From positions 9,918,501 through 9,982,500 of the forward strand of contig NW_025062476.1 in the NCBI RefSeq assembly GCF_000002995.4: a stretch of 64,000 nucleotides of DNA, given 5' to 3'. Below, one piece after another: positions 1 through 13,607 of this stretch. Below the pieces are notes generated by a model. It did not search any database and was not told the origin of the DNA. It saw only the letters and a list, made by a program, of their open reading frames with translations. The first letter of the stretch is position 1, and every line of letters starts with the position of its first letter. The position numbers were made by a program, and so were the translations under genes. The DNA comes from Brugia malayi (Eukaryota; Nematoda; Chromadorea; Rhabditida; Onchocercidae).

Positions 1-162
1 AATACTCTAGAAAGTATCTGATACAATCACATATCAGTCAATGTTTCATTTGAAATTAATTGGTCAGAAATTTCACTCTAATCGTCCATATTTGTTTACT
101 ATTTAGTGTGTTTTCGCTAAAACTATCACTTGTATATTTCTTTATTCCTATATTGTTTATAG

Positions 163-3100
163 AAACTCGACATGGCAAGTCACTGTCAACAAATGATAGC
201 GGTCATGAAAGTCAAGGACGAATTGTTACCGATGAGGAATCTCAGGATGATAGGACTGGTTCGTTTTGAATGTAATAAACGAATCACTTTACCTGTTGAA
301 AATATCTCCTTTCACAGTTATGATCTTCTTGTCATATGTCACTTTTATAGTTATTAGCTAATTAAATAATATGCGATATAAATTTGCTTTCCATTTAGCA
401 TATTTAGGTGAACGTTGTAGTGAGCGGCAGGAAACTGTGGCTGTAATTGAACAGTCGTCGGGAATTCATTCCGAAGCAAGAATAGGAGTAGGAGATCAAC
501 ACAAGTGTCCAAATTTAATAAGAAGCTGTAAGTTTTATTAAAAAACCACCTGCAAAAATTTCTGAGATTTCAGAAAAATGACCGCACTTGAAAATGGATC
601 TGCTTTTCTTGAAATTTTCAAGTACGCTCAAGTTTTGCCATTGTTTTTTGATCTGTTTATCGTAATCTGAGATATGTTAATTTGAGGAGTTTAAATTTTC
701 ACTTTGCATTTGTTCTGGTACAGCAGTTATCTACGAATGATAGAGTTCAAATTTCAAGGCCGATTTTACTTTTCATTACACTAAATATTATTTAGTAACA
801 GGTAAAACAGTAAATTAATAATTCCAGTCATTTACCTCTAAAATAAATCAAATAATAGATTTATTGAACGTTCTAAGATATTTAATATATTCCAGTAATT
901 CGTTAAAATTTTTCTTTTTTTCTTCAGTTTTCTTCTTCAACCATTTGTTTACACAAAATAACCGTTTAATCTCGGATTATTATAGCATCTTGTCCTCAAC
1001 TTGGATTACATCTACTAATTTGTCATGAAATTTGTCATCGGGCAGCTTCAAATCGTCAAGAATTTGTACTAGTAGATGACGTGGATAGCGAGGAAGATGA
1101 AAATAGTGAAATGCCTGTTTTCGAGAATTCATTTCTTACTGACAAGGTCTATAATTACATTAGTTTGATATCATATCAGCGGCTCACTAATTTATGTAGT
1201 GATTCGTTTGTTTATCTGTAATTGATAAGAGATTTTTTATGAGACAGTTCCAGTTGACGACACATATACCAATGTACTCATGTCGAGTCATTTCATATCT
1301 TTTTACTTTAAAGAATTATTCAATGCTTCTCGTAAGCTTCGTATTTAAAAATAACTTTTATGTCTATGAGTATTCATTTGCACAATTTGTATTTCATTTT
1401 TCAATGTTACAGCATTTGTTATCATAGTGAGAGAATTTCAGAAACGATCCAATGAGAATGTAACTAGCAGCACTCCAACAAAATCGTTGCAAAGTAGTAG
1501 TTGTGAAGCAACAGAATGTATCATTGAAAATGATGAATTCAGATATGCGATGAAATTGCATCGAGATTGCAGTTTAATTGAAAATGGTATATATCTTCTT
1601 GCTTGAAATTTTATCGAAATCATAAAATGCTGGACAAATATTAGAAAATTTAAGGTGAAAAAAATAATATCAGTGAAGAAAACTCTTTGTCACAACAACA
1701 ACAACAAAAGCGGAATCTGCAATTCACAAAAAAACTGCAATATTTGAGGTTATCTAACGGTTATGTGACTGAACAATTTGCATATGTTTCACCAAGGTCT
1801 GGGAGAAATTCTCCAATGTCTCGTATTTCTGCAGAAATGTAAGTGCTTTGATCAAAGAATTAAAAAGCACAGTCTGTTTCTGTCCATTACACATATATAA
1901 TGAGCAGATATTATCGAAAGAATGTAATCATAAAATAGTACAAATAATATATTTTTGAATTCATAATGTATGTATGCATTATTTATATGCATGACAGCTA
2001 CTTTGCACATACAAATAACTTAATTATGAATCTAAGATAAGCTTTAAAAGCAACTTTAAAGACCTCCCAAAGATCATAATTATAATATTTACCTTTTACG
2101 ATAATTTATTATAGTCAAATTAATTAATAATTAATACTGTTTTAGTAAGAAACAAGAGGATAAAAAAGAGGACAAGAGAAGCCTATCCACGGAAAGTTTT
2201 TTTCAAAGTGAAACGGGAAAAGAAATACTGGACTGTTATCCGGAGTTCGATTCACTCCCTTCCTTTTATTCGGATGATGAAGATGACGATGATGATAATT
2301 TATCATCATTAATGCTCGATCATTACCTGCCACCAAAATACAGTAAGTGAATAATTAGTGTCTTTCTAGTTAGATTCTAAAAGGAAGGAGTTGTTCACGA
2401 AAATTCTCCCAAACTATGAGTAAAAAATAGCCTTTCTAAATACTTCTGCAAACATCAATTCCATTCTGACATCTTTATTTTGATATTTGGGGTTATTTCA
2501 AACTTAGGTTTTATTTAAAACATGTGAAAATTTCATTGCTCTATTAATTCCAGTAGAAAATGCATTTCGAAGAAAATTGCTGGTTAGAGTTTTATTTTAG
2601 TGCTCAATCAAAAATTCATTCTGCAAAATAGCTCGAAGCAGGTGGCACAGCTGTAATTAGAGTAAAATTTTCTCAAAGGCTGTAATAATTTATGAGTATC
2701 ATACAACCTTTTTATGAGGAATAAATTGGAGTATCAATACTTTATCGTCTTCCCTAAATTTTAAACTAACATGAGTAACCCAAACATAGCTCATTGATCA
2801 TAGACCTGTTTCTGTCTCCAATATTTCATATGTCAACTCCCTTCATGAGTTATTCAATGCAGTTCATGACTTCTTAATGCTTGAAACGAATTCAATAACG
2901 GTCAACATTAATGCAATAAAAAGTGCATAATTCGAACTGATCACTAAATTTGCTGACCATTTGCACTTGGTCATCAGAAATTGATCGCATGAAAGCATCA
3001 AGTATATATGTGTGATAAATTAATAATAAAATTCATTTAATGTATGTTAAATTTATATTATATCTCTGACATTAACAATTATAATTGCTGTAATTGTTGA

Positions 3101-3240
3101 TAACAGGCACAATCATCATCTATCATTATCACTAATTTTTAGGCTTCTCAAGCGATGGAAAGGACGGTAGCCGTCGATCATCTTCTTTATCATCGCTCAT
3201 TACTTGTTCAGATACCGAACAGTGCGGTTTTATTTCTTAA
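163..3240 (+). CDS. 3' part of an acidic, serine-rich protein of unknown function (7 exons, 5' end outside window)
   Basis: Seven exons join in phase: 163-258, 408-527, 986-1146, 1442-1586, 1655-1838, 2146-2342 and 3143-3240, each with AG/GT borders, ending in TAA. The first exon enters with phase 1, so the start lies upstream of the window. I do not recognise the family. Visible features are acidic stretches (DDVDSEEDENSE in exon 3; DDEDDDDD in exon 6), a short polyglutamine run in exon 5 and a serine-rich tail (RRSSSLSSL). No membrane segment or signal peptide is seen. The last exon has a second possible donor at 3222 whose phase matches the first exon of the downstream synaptotagmin-like gene, so this could be the N-terminal half of that protein (acidic linkers before C2 domains are common in the SYT14/16 group). 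Exon structure is well supported; identity is not. Confidence 0.7.
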
Positions 3241-6200
3241 AATTTTTTTTTGTTTTTTATTTATTGAAAAATAATTAACCATTTTTAATGAAAAAATCAA
3301 CCAATTTTCTATATTGTTTCATTGCAAAAACAAATTAAATTAAAGGTTTGTAAGAATATTAAAATTTATAACTGATTCTTATCTTTTGACTTTATTTTAT
3401 CAAAAAAAAAGAAAAAAAAAACTTGTAGAAATTCTCAAGAGAGCTCTTTGTTACGTGGTGAATAATTTTAAAGGAAAGAATAAAAAAAAAAAAATAACAC
3501 TGTTTTATCATTTTGAACAAATATTTAAATTTCATTTTTGCTTAATTTTTCAGTAGATATTTCACGATAAATATGACAGTAATGTTAAAATTTTAGTATA
3601 ACTGAAAATGACAATGTGAATAAAGAATTGTTTAGACAGAAAAAACGGCTTTTGACCATTATTTTTCAGCACATTTATATTAAAAATATTGCATCAATGA
3701 GCACTTCATCTTTTCATAACTATGCTTACTAAATAAATCTAAATAATGCGAAGTATTTTCTGGTCTTTAATTAGTAACTGCTAAATTAATTCATACTAAC
3801 TTTCTTACATACTTGTCCTTTTCTGTCATGATGCAGTCGTGCTGTCGTTAGTGTTATTCAGAAACGTCTAAGATATCAGAAAAGCTTATATCCTAATTGA
3901 AGATAGAAAAGGGAAATGAAAGTGGAAACGAACATCTAAAAACGGAAATTCGCTTTATCGCATTTTATCCTTACATTAAGTATGTTTTTCAACTTGAATA
4001 CGAATTTTTTTTTAAAGACTATTTCAGAAAAATTCACTGTAAACATTATTTACTTACCTTGTTCTATTTTAGTCATAAATTTCTGATATTTTCGAGATTT
4101 CTTGACTATTATTGATTTAAAGAATTAGTGTTTGAATATTATTGATCCAGAAAGAATTACTGTTTCATTTATTAAAACGATAATTTCATAGTACTTTTGT
4201 TGAGTGATTAGTATTCTTTATGCAACCTGGAATAGGTCAAGATAACAAATACATTCTATATATTTGAACTTTTTAACACATCCTATTTCAACAGAATGAG
4301 AAGAGTGAGTAATACGTAGCAAATTCAACTAAAATTTAATTATATAGCTTGTAAAGATAAAAAGGAGAAATAGACCAAACGTTAATGAGAATTCCCTCAA
4401 ATTAAATTACTGTATTTTTTTTTATTCTCTGAGTAATGGATTATTTTGATGGTCGTCTTGAGCAGACCGACAAACTTTCAATGCTATTTCAAGAAATATT
4501 CAAATTAATGCTACTCAGAAAATTGAAAGGATTGCTATTTCACTCCATTGTCCTTTGCCTTGTCACATCTCATATAATTACACGAGATATTTATCATATT
4601 TTCTTAATCTTCTCTAATTTCATTGTCATTTTTTATTTTTATTTTTTAACAAATCATGCTTTAAATTGTTGGTAGAGAAATTGAAGCAGCAACACAGTTG
4701 TGCCACAGGAAAACATTTTAAATAAATTAAATTACATTTTATGTTTTCTTAAAAGATTGAATATGTAATTGTAGACTTCAAAACTATAAAATACTCTACT
4801 CTTACTAGCGTTAACACTTCTGCATTCTTTCTAGATTCCGAAATTTACATCTCAATGTTTTTAAATTGTAAAGGGAATGTTTGTTTTACAGCATTACTCA
4901 AATTTCAACATTTAATTTCCTATTTTCTAATGATATCAGTTTAGAGAAACAATTCGCTTAATATTAAAACATTGACTTACATAGTGGCACCAAAATACAG
5001 CAAAAATTAATTTATTCCCATTGGTATATCCATGTGGCATTCATTCGTTTATTCTCGACAAGATATGACTTTAGTTGCTGAGACCATAGATGGATAAATA
5101 GACAAAGTTTAGTCTGTTCCTCTGACGAATAATTGTTTTATTGAATAAATTTTGCTAAGATAAACAAGGATAAGAGTGATCATTTTGATACGAATAACTT
5201 TGAAAATTTCTGTATTTATTCAATTATGAAAAAGCTTTGGGAATTATTTCAATACTTATTCTTTCTATTTGGCATTGAAACTTTCATTCTTTCTTTTTCA
5301 TCTTCACTTTTCTTTCTCCTTTTTAACTCTGTTAGCAGTAGATGCAGTTAAATCATGTGCTGTCAAACTTAATTTATTTTTTCTGCAGTTTATCGTTAGT
5401 CTATTTCACTTCGTCAATCCTTCTAACTTTGCTCTCTCCTTCAAACTTAATCACTTCCTATATTATTATTCATCACGTGAAAAGAAAGTTTAGCTCGCTG
5501 GTCGCATCCTTTCCGGTCTCTTTCAATGAGACTACTAATCGGTTTATTGAAGACGTAAGGCGGGATTTTCTCCTTCATCACTGTTGTTATTAGTTTTATA
5601 AGAGGCATCTCTCAAAGATTCTTAGATAAAAACCACAAACAGCCATTATTTTATCTGCCATTTCCTGAATGACAAGAAATTGCAGGAAAAGCATTTCAGT
5701 AATACTCACCAATGCTATAAATAATTAATGTGTGAGAATAATAATAATAAAACTTTTTTTTACTTAAGGTTATTTTTAATATAAAATAAAAAGTTTGCAT
5801 CAGCACTGTTAGGTAGGAATTTAAACATGAAATTAGCAAGTAATGTCACTTTAATTCAAATTTTTATTCATGAAGCAGTCAGAAACATAAGAAACATCGT
5901 TTAGATCCAATTTAAATTGACTGAAAGAAATCCGTCAAAAAGAACTTTTCTCTTTCTGTCTTTTCCGTTTGACATCAGAAGCTTACTACTTGTTACTTCC
6001 AACTTATTGATACGAATTTTGTTAAACAACTTTTCCAAATGTCATTTGAAATAAAGAATGAGCTCAAGAAAAGAAAGATAGTTAAGGAAGATAGAAGTTT
6101 CAAGCTAACCATATTTTTTAACTATTATTTTTGGCAAAATAATAACTATTATTATAATTTCAAAAATAGAAAAATTGCTAAAACATTAACAAAATGCTAT

Positions 6201-7570
6201 AATAATAGTTTTGTAAACAAATAAAGCTATGAAATATGGCCTTTGGTCATTATAGGTTTTCACGATTCCTTCAATTATTTCCTACATTAAATGCAAGGAG
6301 TATTAAATTTTTGAAGATTGCCATGTCTGAAATTAATACGTCACAATACCAACTTGGATAAGTTTCAAAGAGAGATGATATCAGTATCATATATCAATAT
6401 TTCGAGAAAAGTGAAAGTTTCATTAAGATAAAATTACACTTGGCAAGCAGGTGTGTTCAGATCTTATTATATTCAAATTTTCAATTAAAAAAAAAAAAAA
6501 TCGAAGTCGACAGGTTTTGATAAATTTAAAAGTTTTTTCTTTGATGAAACAAAATTTCAATATGAATCCATATAACACATAAGAGATCGAAAAACTTTTT
6601 TACAGATAGTGAAGTAGCAGTAGTAATTACAGTTTTAACGTCATTAACTGAGTAATTTTAATAGCGATCATAATGAAAGTTATTTAGTTCTTTTGAAATA
6701 TAACTTTTTGAAATGAATCAGAATTTTATCTATCTGATTATTTTTTAGTGTTTCATGCATTCTTTTTTAATAAATTTTAGAGATATTTTAACAGTATCGA
6801 TTGTATAAATCGCTACTACGATGTACTTTTTCTAGTCAGACAATGGTTTAGCACAAATAATTAATTATATGACTAAAGTATTTCTGATAAACAAATTTCT
6901 TTGTAATTATCTAAAGCTCAAATAACAAATCTTCTAAATATGGGCAAATCCATGGCTAATATTTTGCATCAAATTTGCTCACAAACATGTGAAATATGTT
7001 GCATTAATTCGAATTTATAACAATATTTAATTGACATCGGCGAGCTTTTTAAATTCCTTCAATAGATCACGAATGATACTTCTTCGCATTGCTTTGAATC
7101 ATTAGTGTTATTTTTAATGCAACAGCCGATTCTATTGCTCTTTACACTCTTCCTAATGCAAATTTAGTAATGTTTATCAGTGTGCATGATTTCATTTCAT
7201 TTTAAAATATAAATATTTGGCTATAAAACAAAAGTTTCATCTAAATCATTTGCGTCAAAAAGACTTTAAAGTTTATACAAGTTTAGAACAATATAATATA
7301 CTTTTTTGGTCCAAAAGAAAAGTAGAAATTTTGAAAAAAGAAAAAATGAGCATACTAGAAAGAAATTATTTTCTTATTTAAAATTAAAAATTGCAAAAAA
7401 GAGAAAAAAAAAAAAAAAAAGAAAAGGGGCTAGATTGACAAATCAATAATCTGATCTAAATTCAAAAAATACAACTAGAAAAAAAAATAATGCTACAACT
7501 TTTTAGATAGTGTTTTTAGGGTTAAATTCGAACATTTATCTTCACCATTCATTTTTCAATTATCTTTCAG
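3241..7570. other. Non-coding stretch: intergenic, or one long intron
   Basis: AT-rich sequence with homopolymer runs (for example poly-A near 7406-7421) and only short chance ORFs without splice support. If the alternative donor at 3222 is used, the whole stretch is an intron. I see no RNA gene or clear repeat. Confidence 0.5.
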
Positions 7571-10500
7571 TGCATCGTCATCTGTGGAACGACAACGAAA
7601 TAACAAAGTTGGAATTGTAACGCAAACCGATCTGAGTTTAGTTCATATTAGCGATCAGCTTAGCTCTTATCTTAATGGCCTTACACTTGATAGCAGTACT
7701 CATGATGCAACTTTTTTCACGTATCAGGTGATCAAGTCTACATTTTATTTTATTTTTTATTAATTTTTTGAACGATTCTTTCTTTAAATTTGCTATTCAG
7801 TTCAAGAGCCATATTTGTTATGAAATTATCCAAAAAAGAAGCAAACAATTATGAGAAGTGCCTAATATTTAGAGCATTTCCTTAACTTAATGATATTCAT
7901 TTTTTTAAACGATCATCACAGACTATTTGAAATAAGTCACACTTTGGAATATTGAAAATTAGAAAATCAAATCTTTTTCAGTCCACATTCAAATTGCTTG
8001 TTCCATTTTCATATCTATTTCTTTGTTGGATAAAGTCTAATTATTGCCATTATTGTGAATTTGTCAATGCTTCAATAATTTCAGAAAAGACTTAATTGTA
8101 AACAGAAAAAAGAAAAAAATCAAACTAATTTTAAAAAAAAATTTGAAAATAATTCCACTGAAGTCAATATCATTAATATCATTAGGACAAGACATTGCTT
8201 GCTGATTAACGAAGAAACAGAAATAGGAAAAAAAAAACTGCAAGGCAAACTACTATGGAAGATATAAGAATATTCAATTCATAATCATTTTTTAGTTAAT
8301 ACACGAAAATAATGAATTGAACGAATAGAATTGTTTAGTTTTCTTATCTAATCTTTAGTAACTTTTTGTTTCATTTCATTTTTGATAAATTTCAGACCGT
8401 TAAATAAAATAACAGATTAAATATTTTATTATTTAATAAATTTTTGCAGATTACTTGAATTTAAATAGGTAAAACTCATTAAATTCTTGTATTAGATCGT
8501 TACATTCTATGAATTTTACTTGTGAAAATTTAATTTTAATAGTATATAAATTTTGAAATTCCTAATTTTACTTTATGTTGCTCTCTCTTTTAGCACTTTT
8601 TGAAAATCTTTTTTAATACTTGTCTGAATATCGGAATTTTGGAAGCCGTTTTCTTTGCTATGAAATAATATTAAATCGGAAAATATTCCTATTCCGTACA
8701 ATTTAATTATGGAGGCAACTAGAAAGTTGTTTGAATAAGAGCAACGTATTTTTTTTTTTTATTTTCGACCACCATGACAAATTAAGATAAGCAGGATGTA
8801 TTATCTGGAATCTTTCATGATTAGAGTAAATCAAATTTTATTGAAGTGATTAAATTTTGGATTAGAAATTGAATGTGAAAAATAGGAGTAAACTTTTAAG
8901 AAATCATTTGCTGTCCGTCTTTTTTTTTTCTGAAGTATGATAGTGGCAATTTTACTTCACAATTATTACGAACTAAGGTGAGCATATTGTTCCCCAGCAT
9001 ATTATCTCCACTAGAATTTTTGTTTAAAATTATTCAGACATTCTTGTTAGTTCAATTTATACACTTTTAAGGATTAACTTAAGTAAGACGTGGGAACGGT
9101 ACTACCCGTGAGTGATACTTTCATTTAGAAGTGTCGTTTAATACCTCTTTAAATTAGCTAAAAGTATCACTTAAAGCATGAATATCATGCCAAGCTGAGA
9201 TTGAAGCTTATTTTTGTTTCTATCTAAAACTGTTTGCATTTGTCCTTCCTTTACAACATTTGGTGGGAATAAATCCTTCATCAGATGGATGTCATCGAGG
9301 CATTGCTGGGGTATATGTACATCACTAGGACACTAAACATGACATACATTCATCTTATTGAGTTTGGCTGCAGTGCATCTAATACTTCTAACTCATGAAA
9401 TATGGGTTTAGAAAATAAGTTCAAATTTAATACTCAAAAAAAGAAAAAAAAAATGACGCTTGCAATGCTGTATTTTCTTTAATGAAAGGTCAGCAAACTC
9501 TCAAGCGGGCAAAAATAGTCGAATTAATTAATTAATTACGGATCAGTTAACATCTAACTTTTCTTCGTAATTTAGCTTATCATCCGATAAATGACTTTTA
9601 TGTTTCTTCATCCGTCTTTCCTCTTCTTTTTCTTTTTTTTGGATTTCCTTTGAATTTAACAAACCTTTACATTTGAGCTATATTATTGATTCTATCGATT
9701 TTATGGCACATTGTGGATCGTTATTTTAAGGCACTAATAGCATTTATACCGCAAACTCTGCAAACTGCAAATTACATGAGAGATCTTTTCATAGCTTGAT
9801 AAGATGGATCGAATAAGCTCATAATAAACGATTATTCGGATGTGTTAATAAATTCGTCGCTACGATAGCATTGGAAATTCGATAGAACAAATTGCTTAAC
9901 TTTTGATTTAGAATGTAGGATGAATTCTTACTTGCTGAAGCGATTGCTTAAATCTTTAGTAAAAAATTTCCTTCACTACTAATTAAATCATTATTTAAAC
10001 CCAATCATTTTTCATTACATGAAATCACATTGTATTTTATTCATAAAAAAAATTCGAGCCAAAATACCGAAAAATTAAAATGAGATCTTGATCTGATCAT
10101 TATTAACTTCTTCGCAGATGCCATTTTTGATGCTGAATGACGGGCTGTTGACCTATGACATCTATTTAGCTTATTTCATGCGCCTTACAGGGTTGTTTCG
10201 AAAGTAAACTTGTTGAATATTTATCATATCTTATGCTATCTGCATGATTGAATCATTGTATATTTCCTTTTTAGTTCCGTTTCTGAAGAAAATGGAGCAC
10301 TTTGCAGTAGTAACCGGAAATATGATATTAGCTCTCTGTAGAAACAGTTGTCCTCTTATGATTAAAATTTAATTTCAATCATTAAAAGATTCCCCTTTGA
10401 CCAATTTTATCCCAACAGATTTATGCAATGAACATTACAAAGGTAGAAATAATAATAATATTTAATAATAATAATAATAAATAAATAAATAAACAATAAT

Positions 10501-12854
10501 TAAGATTAATAACAGACGATGAGAATAGTAGCAAGTGATACTTTATTGTCACAAAAGTGTTCACAAGTAAAGAAATGTAATGAGGAAAGTGACGAGCCAG
10601 TTGAATGACTAACTGCTTTGTCCAATTTTCAGGGAATGAATTTCTTAGCAAAACATTTCTTCGAGTATCAGTCATTGAACAATCGGCCACACTACGCTGT
10701 ACAATTACACAAATTGGTTCGTTCATCCGTTTTAAGTTATCTTCAGTATTTGAGGTGCAAATGCAAGTAAGTTGTGCTGCAAGTGTTCCACCTGGAATGA
10801 ATTTCAGCCACCTTCGCAGGCTGGCGCTGACCAGTCAGCATCGTGGGCTCCGAAATCAATGATCAAAGCAGGGAAGAACCAGGCTGCACCTGCAGCTCGT
10901 GCTAACCGTGCTAACACTGAACTGAAGCTCGGGACACATCGATATGGACGGGCAGCCAGACATGAATTTCGAGAATGGGGTGATAAGCATGGAGGTTGTG
11001 TGTCATCATCTAATTAACTGCAAAATTTTTCTCACTTTTAATGATTTATACATGTTGCTCAATTGAAATATTCTTTTTCATTGATATCAAAGTTGGTTGA
11101 TGACAATATGCAGGTTGTCATTATAATTCAACGCTGTTACCACAATTTTGCAATTCCAAAAATTCAAGTTTTTCTTTACAATTCTAATGCGTTGCAGAGT
11201 TAAAGGGTGAAAAACTGGCGCCACATAAGGATGCTTTAACCAAATTCTTGTCAAATGAAGAAAATACACCACGGAATTTGTTTGATTGCGAATTTGAGGA
11301 ACGAATTTTTCAAACAGAACCGGAAACTTTACCAGAACTGTTAGCAAGAAGTAATAAAGCGGATGAAATCGATTTGTCGCTCTCTTGTGCTGATACTACC
11401 CCTGTATCTTTCCAACCTGTTTATTCTTTAAGTTAATTGAAGTTTTTTTTTTTTTATTTCAAATTTATGAGAAAGAAATTGCAAAAAAGATGGAAAGATT
11501 AAATAAAGTTTACTATGTTTCACTCTAACTGACTTCCCTCTTTGTCTCTATTAACCGTTTCTGTTGATTGAACTCTTTAGAAACGCTTCTTCCATTTCCC
11601 TAATTACAGATCTGCAAAAAAAAAAAACAATTTTTTTAGGGTACAAAATATGAAACAGAAGTGCTAACCATCCTAACATATGCGCCAAATGTCCAATTCG
11701 TGACAGCTACTGTCAAAAAGGCTAAACTATTACCTTTCAATAATAGTAAGTCACATTGATATTTCTTAAATTTCAAATTTAAGATTAGCTTCTTAAATGC
11801 TGATAGGTGAATTTGCTTCAGAACCGTTTGCCCGAGTAATGTTGTTCGACAAACGTCGTTTGTTGGAGCAAAAACAAACAACAGTGACACCAACACCTGT
11901 TTGTAGTAGATGTCTCACCACTGATTGGTAGGAAACATTGATCATTTCAGTTTTATTAGTGTGTTGCACAAATGCAACTCAGATGTACACATGAACTTTA
12001 ATTGTTAGAATATCAATTTGAAATAATTGAGAATCTTACATTTTGCAAATTATCTGATCTGACATATACTTACGATAGCTTGATAATTTGACAATTTTTC
12101 ATGCTAATAGATCAATAATACTTTATGTTATGATTTGCTAATCTATTAGTGATATAATTTTAATAGTTTTTGTTTTCGTGCAAAATTCTAAAGTATAATT
12201 TCAACAGTTGCTGACTGATAAAATTATCATTAATTTATGCATTGATCAAATTTCTAATTTAGTGCACGACAAAAACCACCTGCATCGAGTCCCCCGTTGT
12301 CATCCTTATCAGCTGATTGTTCTAATGCGACGACGCTCATAATACGACGGACAGATGCCATTTTTTCCGAATCCTTCTTGTTTCACGTCACTCCACAAAT
12401 GCTTGATAGGTGTCATATCGTCATCGAAGTGCGTTTTTTTTTAAAGAAAAAGGACGAATATACGATTTCAACAATTGCTGACTAAAAAATTATCATTACT
12501 TCAACTTTTGACTTCGAAACGAATTAGAAGTCAAAAGTCAATTGTTTACATCTAATTGCTGATAGTCACTGATAGGATATCATTATAGAATCACTGATAG
12601 GACAGATTGTATACCATTTGCTTAAAATTCATGTTACAAACCTTCAGATCGTTGAAATTATATTAATTGTATCATGATGCATTCCTTTACAGATGTTTGA
12701 TACTGATCCGGCTGATTGTAGTCGTGGACCGATTCCAATTGGACATTGTGTGATTGGACCGATGTGCCCAGGAGCCGGATGTGCTCATTGGTTACAAATG
12801 ATCCGGAAGACTGGCTTGCCAATCTGCATGTGGCATCGCTTGTTTAAGAGTTAA
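7571..12854 (+). CDS. Synaptotagmin 14/16-like double C2-domain protein
   Basis: The C-terminal half is well supported. Exons 11640-11745, 11807-11927, 12263-12428 and 12693-12854 join in phase and encode a C2B domain: a first strand ending TYAPNVQF, then VKKAKLLPF, a mid-domain SFLFHVTPQML, and an end with HW..M followed by ICMWHRLF, which matches the HW...WH terminus of synaptotagmin C2B and most closely the ICRWH-type ending of SYT14/16. Upstream exons are 7571-7727, 10633-10766, 10808 or 10820 to 10994, and 11198-11403; the 10633 exon in one frame gives a weak C2A-like stretch (TFLRVSVIEQSATLRCTI). The aspartates that bind calcium are missing from C2B (NNSGEFASEP where D..G.SDPY is usual), as in calcium-independent SYT14/16. 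The family acts in membrane trafficking. The junction between exons 7571-7727 and 10633-10766 is unsettled, and an exon may be missing there. Confidence 0.72.
12504..12538. repeat. Small inverted repeat in an intron of the synaptotagmin-like gene
   Basis: Arms of 12 bp (12504-12515 and 12527-12538) are perfect complements around an 11 bp spacer. Nearby, about 35 bp around 12470 resembles 12196-12230 (both contain CAA[CT]-TGCTGACT and AAATTATCATTA), suggesting local duplication. No function is evident. Confidence 0.5.
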
Positions 12855-13607
12855 TGAGGGTTGTATTAATTATCTGAAATTTCATAAACCATGATTTGTC
12901 CACAGGTCGTCTTGCAATCATTTTTTACTCTTCTAATTGTATTACATTACTCATCACAGCATACATTCCATTATTTATTTTTGTTTGTGTACCTGAAATG
13001 CTCATAAGTTATCGAATTTTATGCATCACTTTATATGTTATTAGTGTAATAATGTTTCCTTCCTTAGTAATGTTAATAAAAATTAAGAAATGAAGTTTCT
13101 ATGAGAATAACAGCAATCTAATGATAAGATAAGAACAGTAATTGATCAGTGCATGAATTGATTACTCTTTTGAAATCTCTCATTAATGTAGAATAAACAG
13201 CAACACAGTACAGAATTATAGTAATTTTCATTTCAAATAAATTATAATAAATTAACAGTTTGATATCATTCATATCTGTTGCAGACATGTTAACGGTATC
13301 TTTCATTTGATAAGTCTCAATTTTGGTGACAACACTTCACAGAAAATTTTGAAAATGAAGTTTCAATAATATTGTTTGTAAATAGGATTTAAATTGGAAT
13401 ATCTTTCAAATGATGGTACAAATATATGTGAGTCTGCAAATTTTGGTAAATTGAATAAAAGTTTATTAAATTTAAAGTGTGCATACTTTCAATTCTAATT
13501 CCAGCAGTTGCAGATTTCATTTCTTGAAAAAGAATCCCGAAAATTAAAGAAAAATCTCTTAAATTAGTTGACAATTTCTCTATCCTAGAAAAAAAGAAGG
13601 CAACAAG
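12855..13607. other. Convergent intergenic spacer
   Basis: Lies between the 3' ends of the synaptotagmin-like gene (+) and the three-finger protein gene (-). AT-rich; presumably holds both 3' untranslated regions. No other gene seen. Confidence 0.5.

Noticed and set aside
5269..5593. Overlapping plus-strand ORFs
   Set aside because: Pyrimidine-rich strand gives F/L/S-rich translation; no splice borders, no motif.
10132..10209. Exon-like stretch after CTTCTTCGCAG, translating to MPFLMLND...
   Set aside because: A donor exists at GTAAAC, but the phase fits neither frame of the next exon and no C2 similarity is seen.
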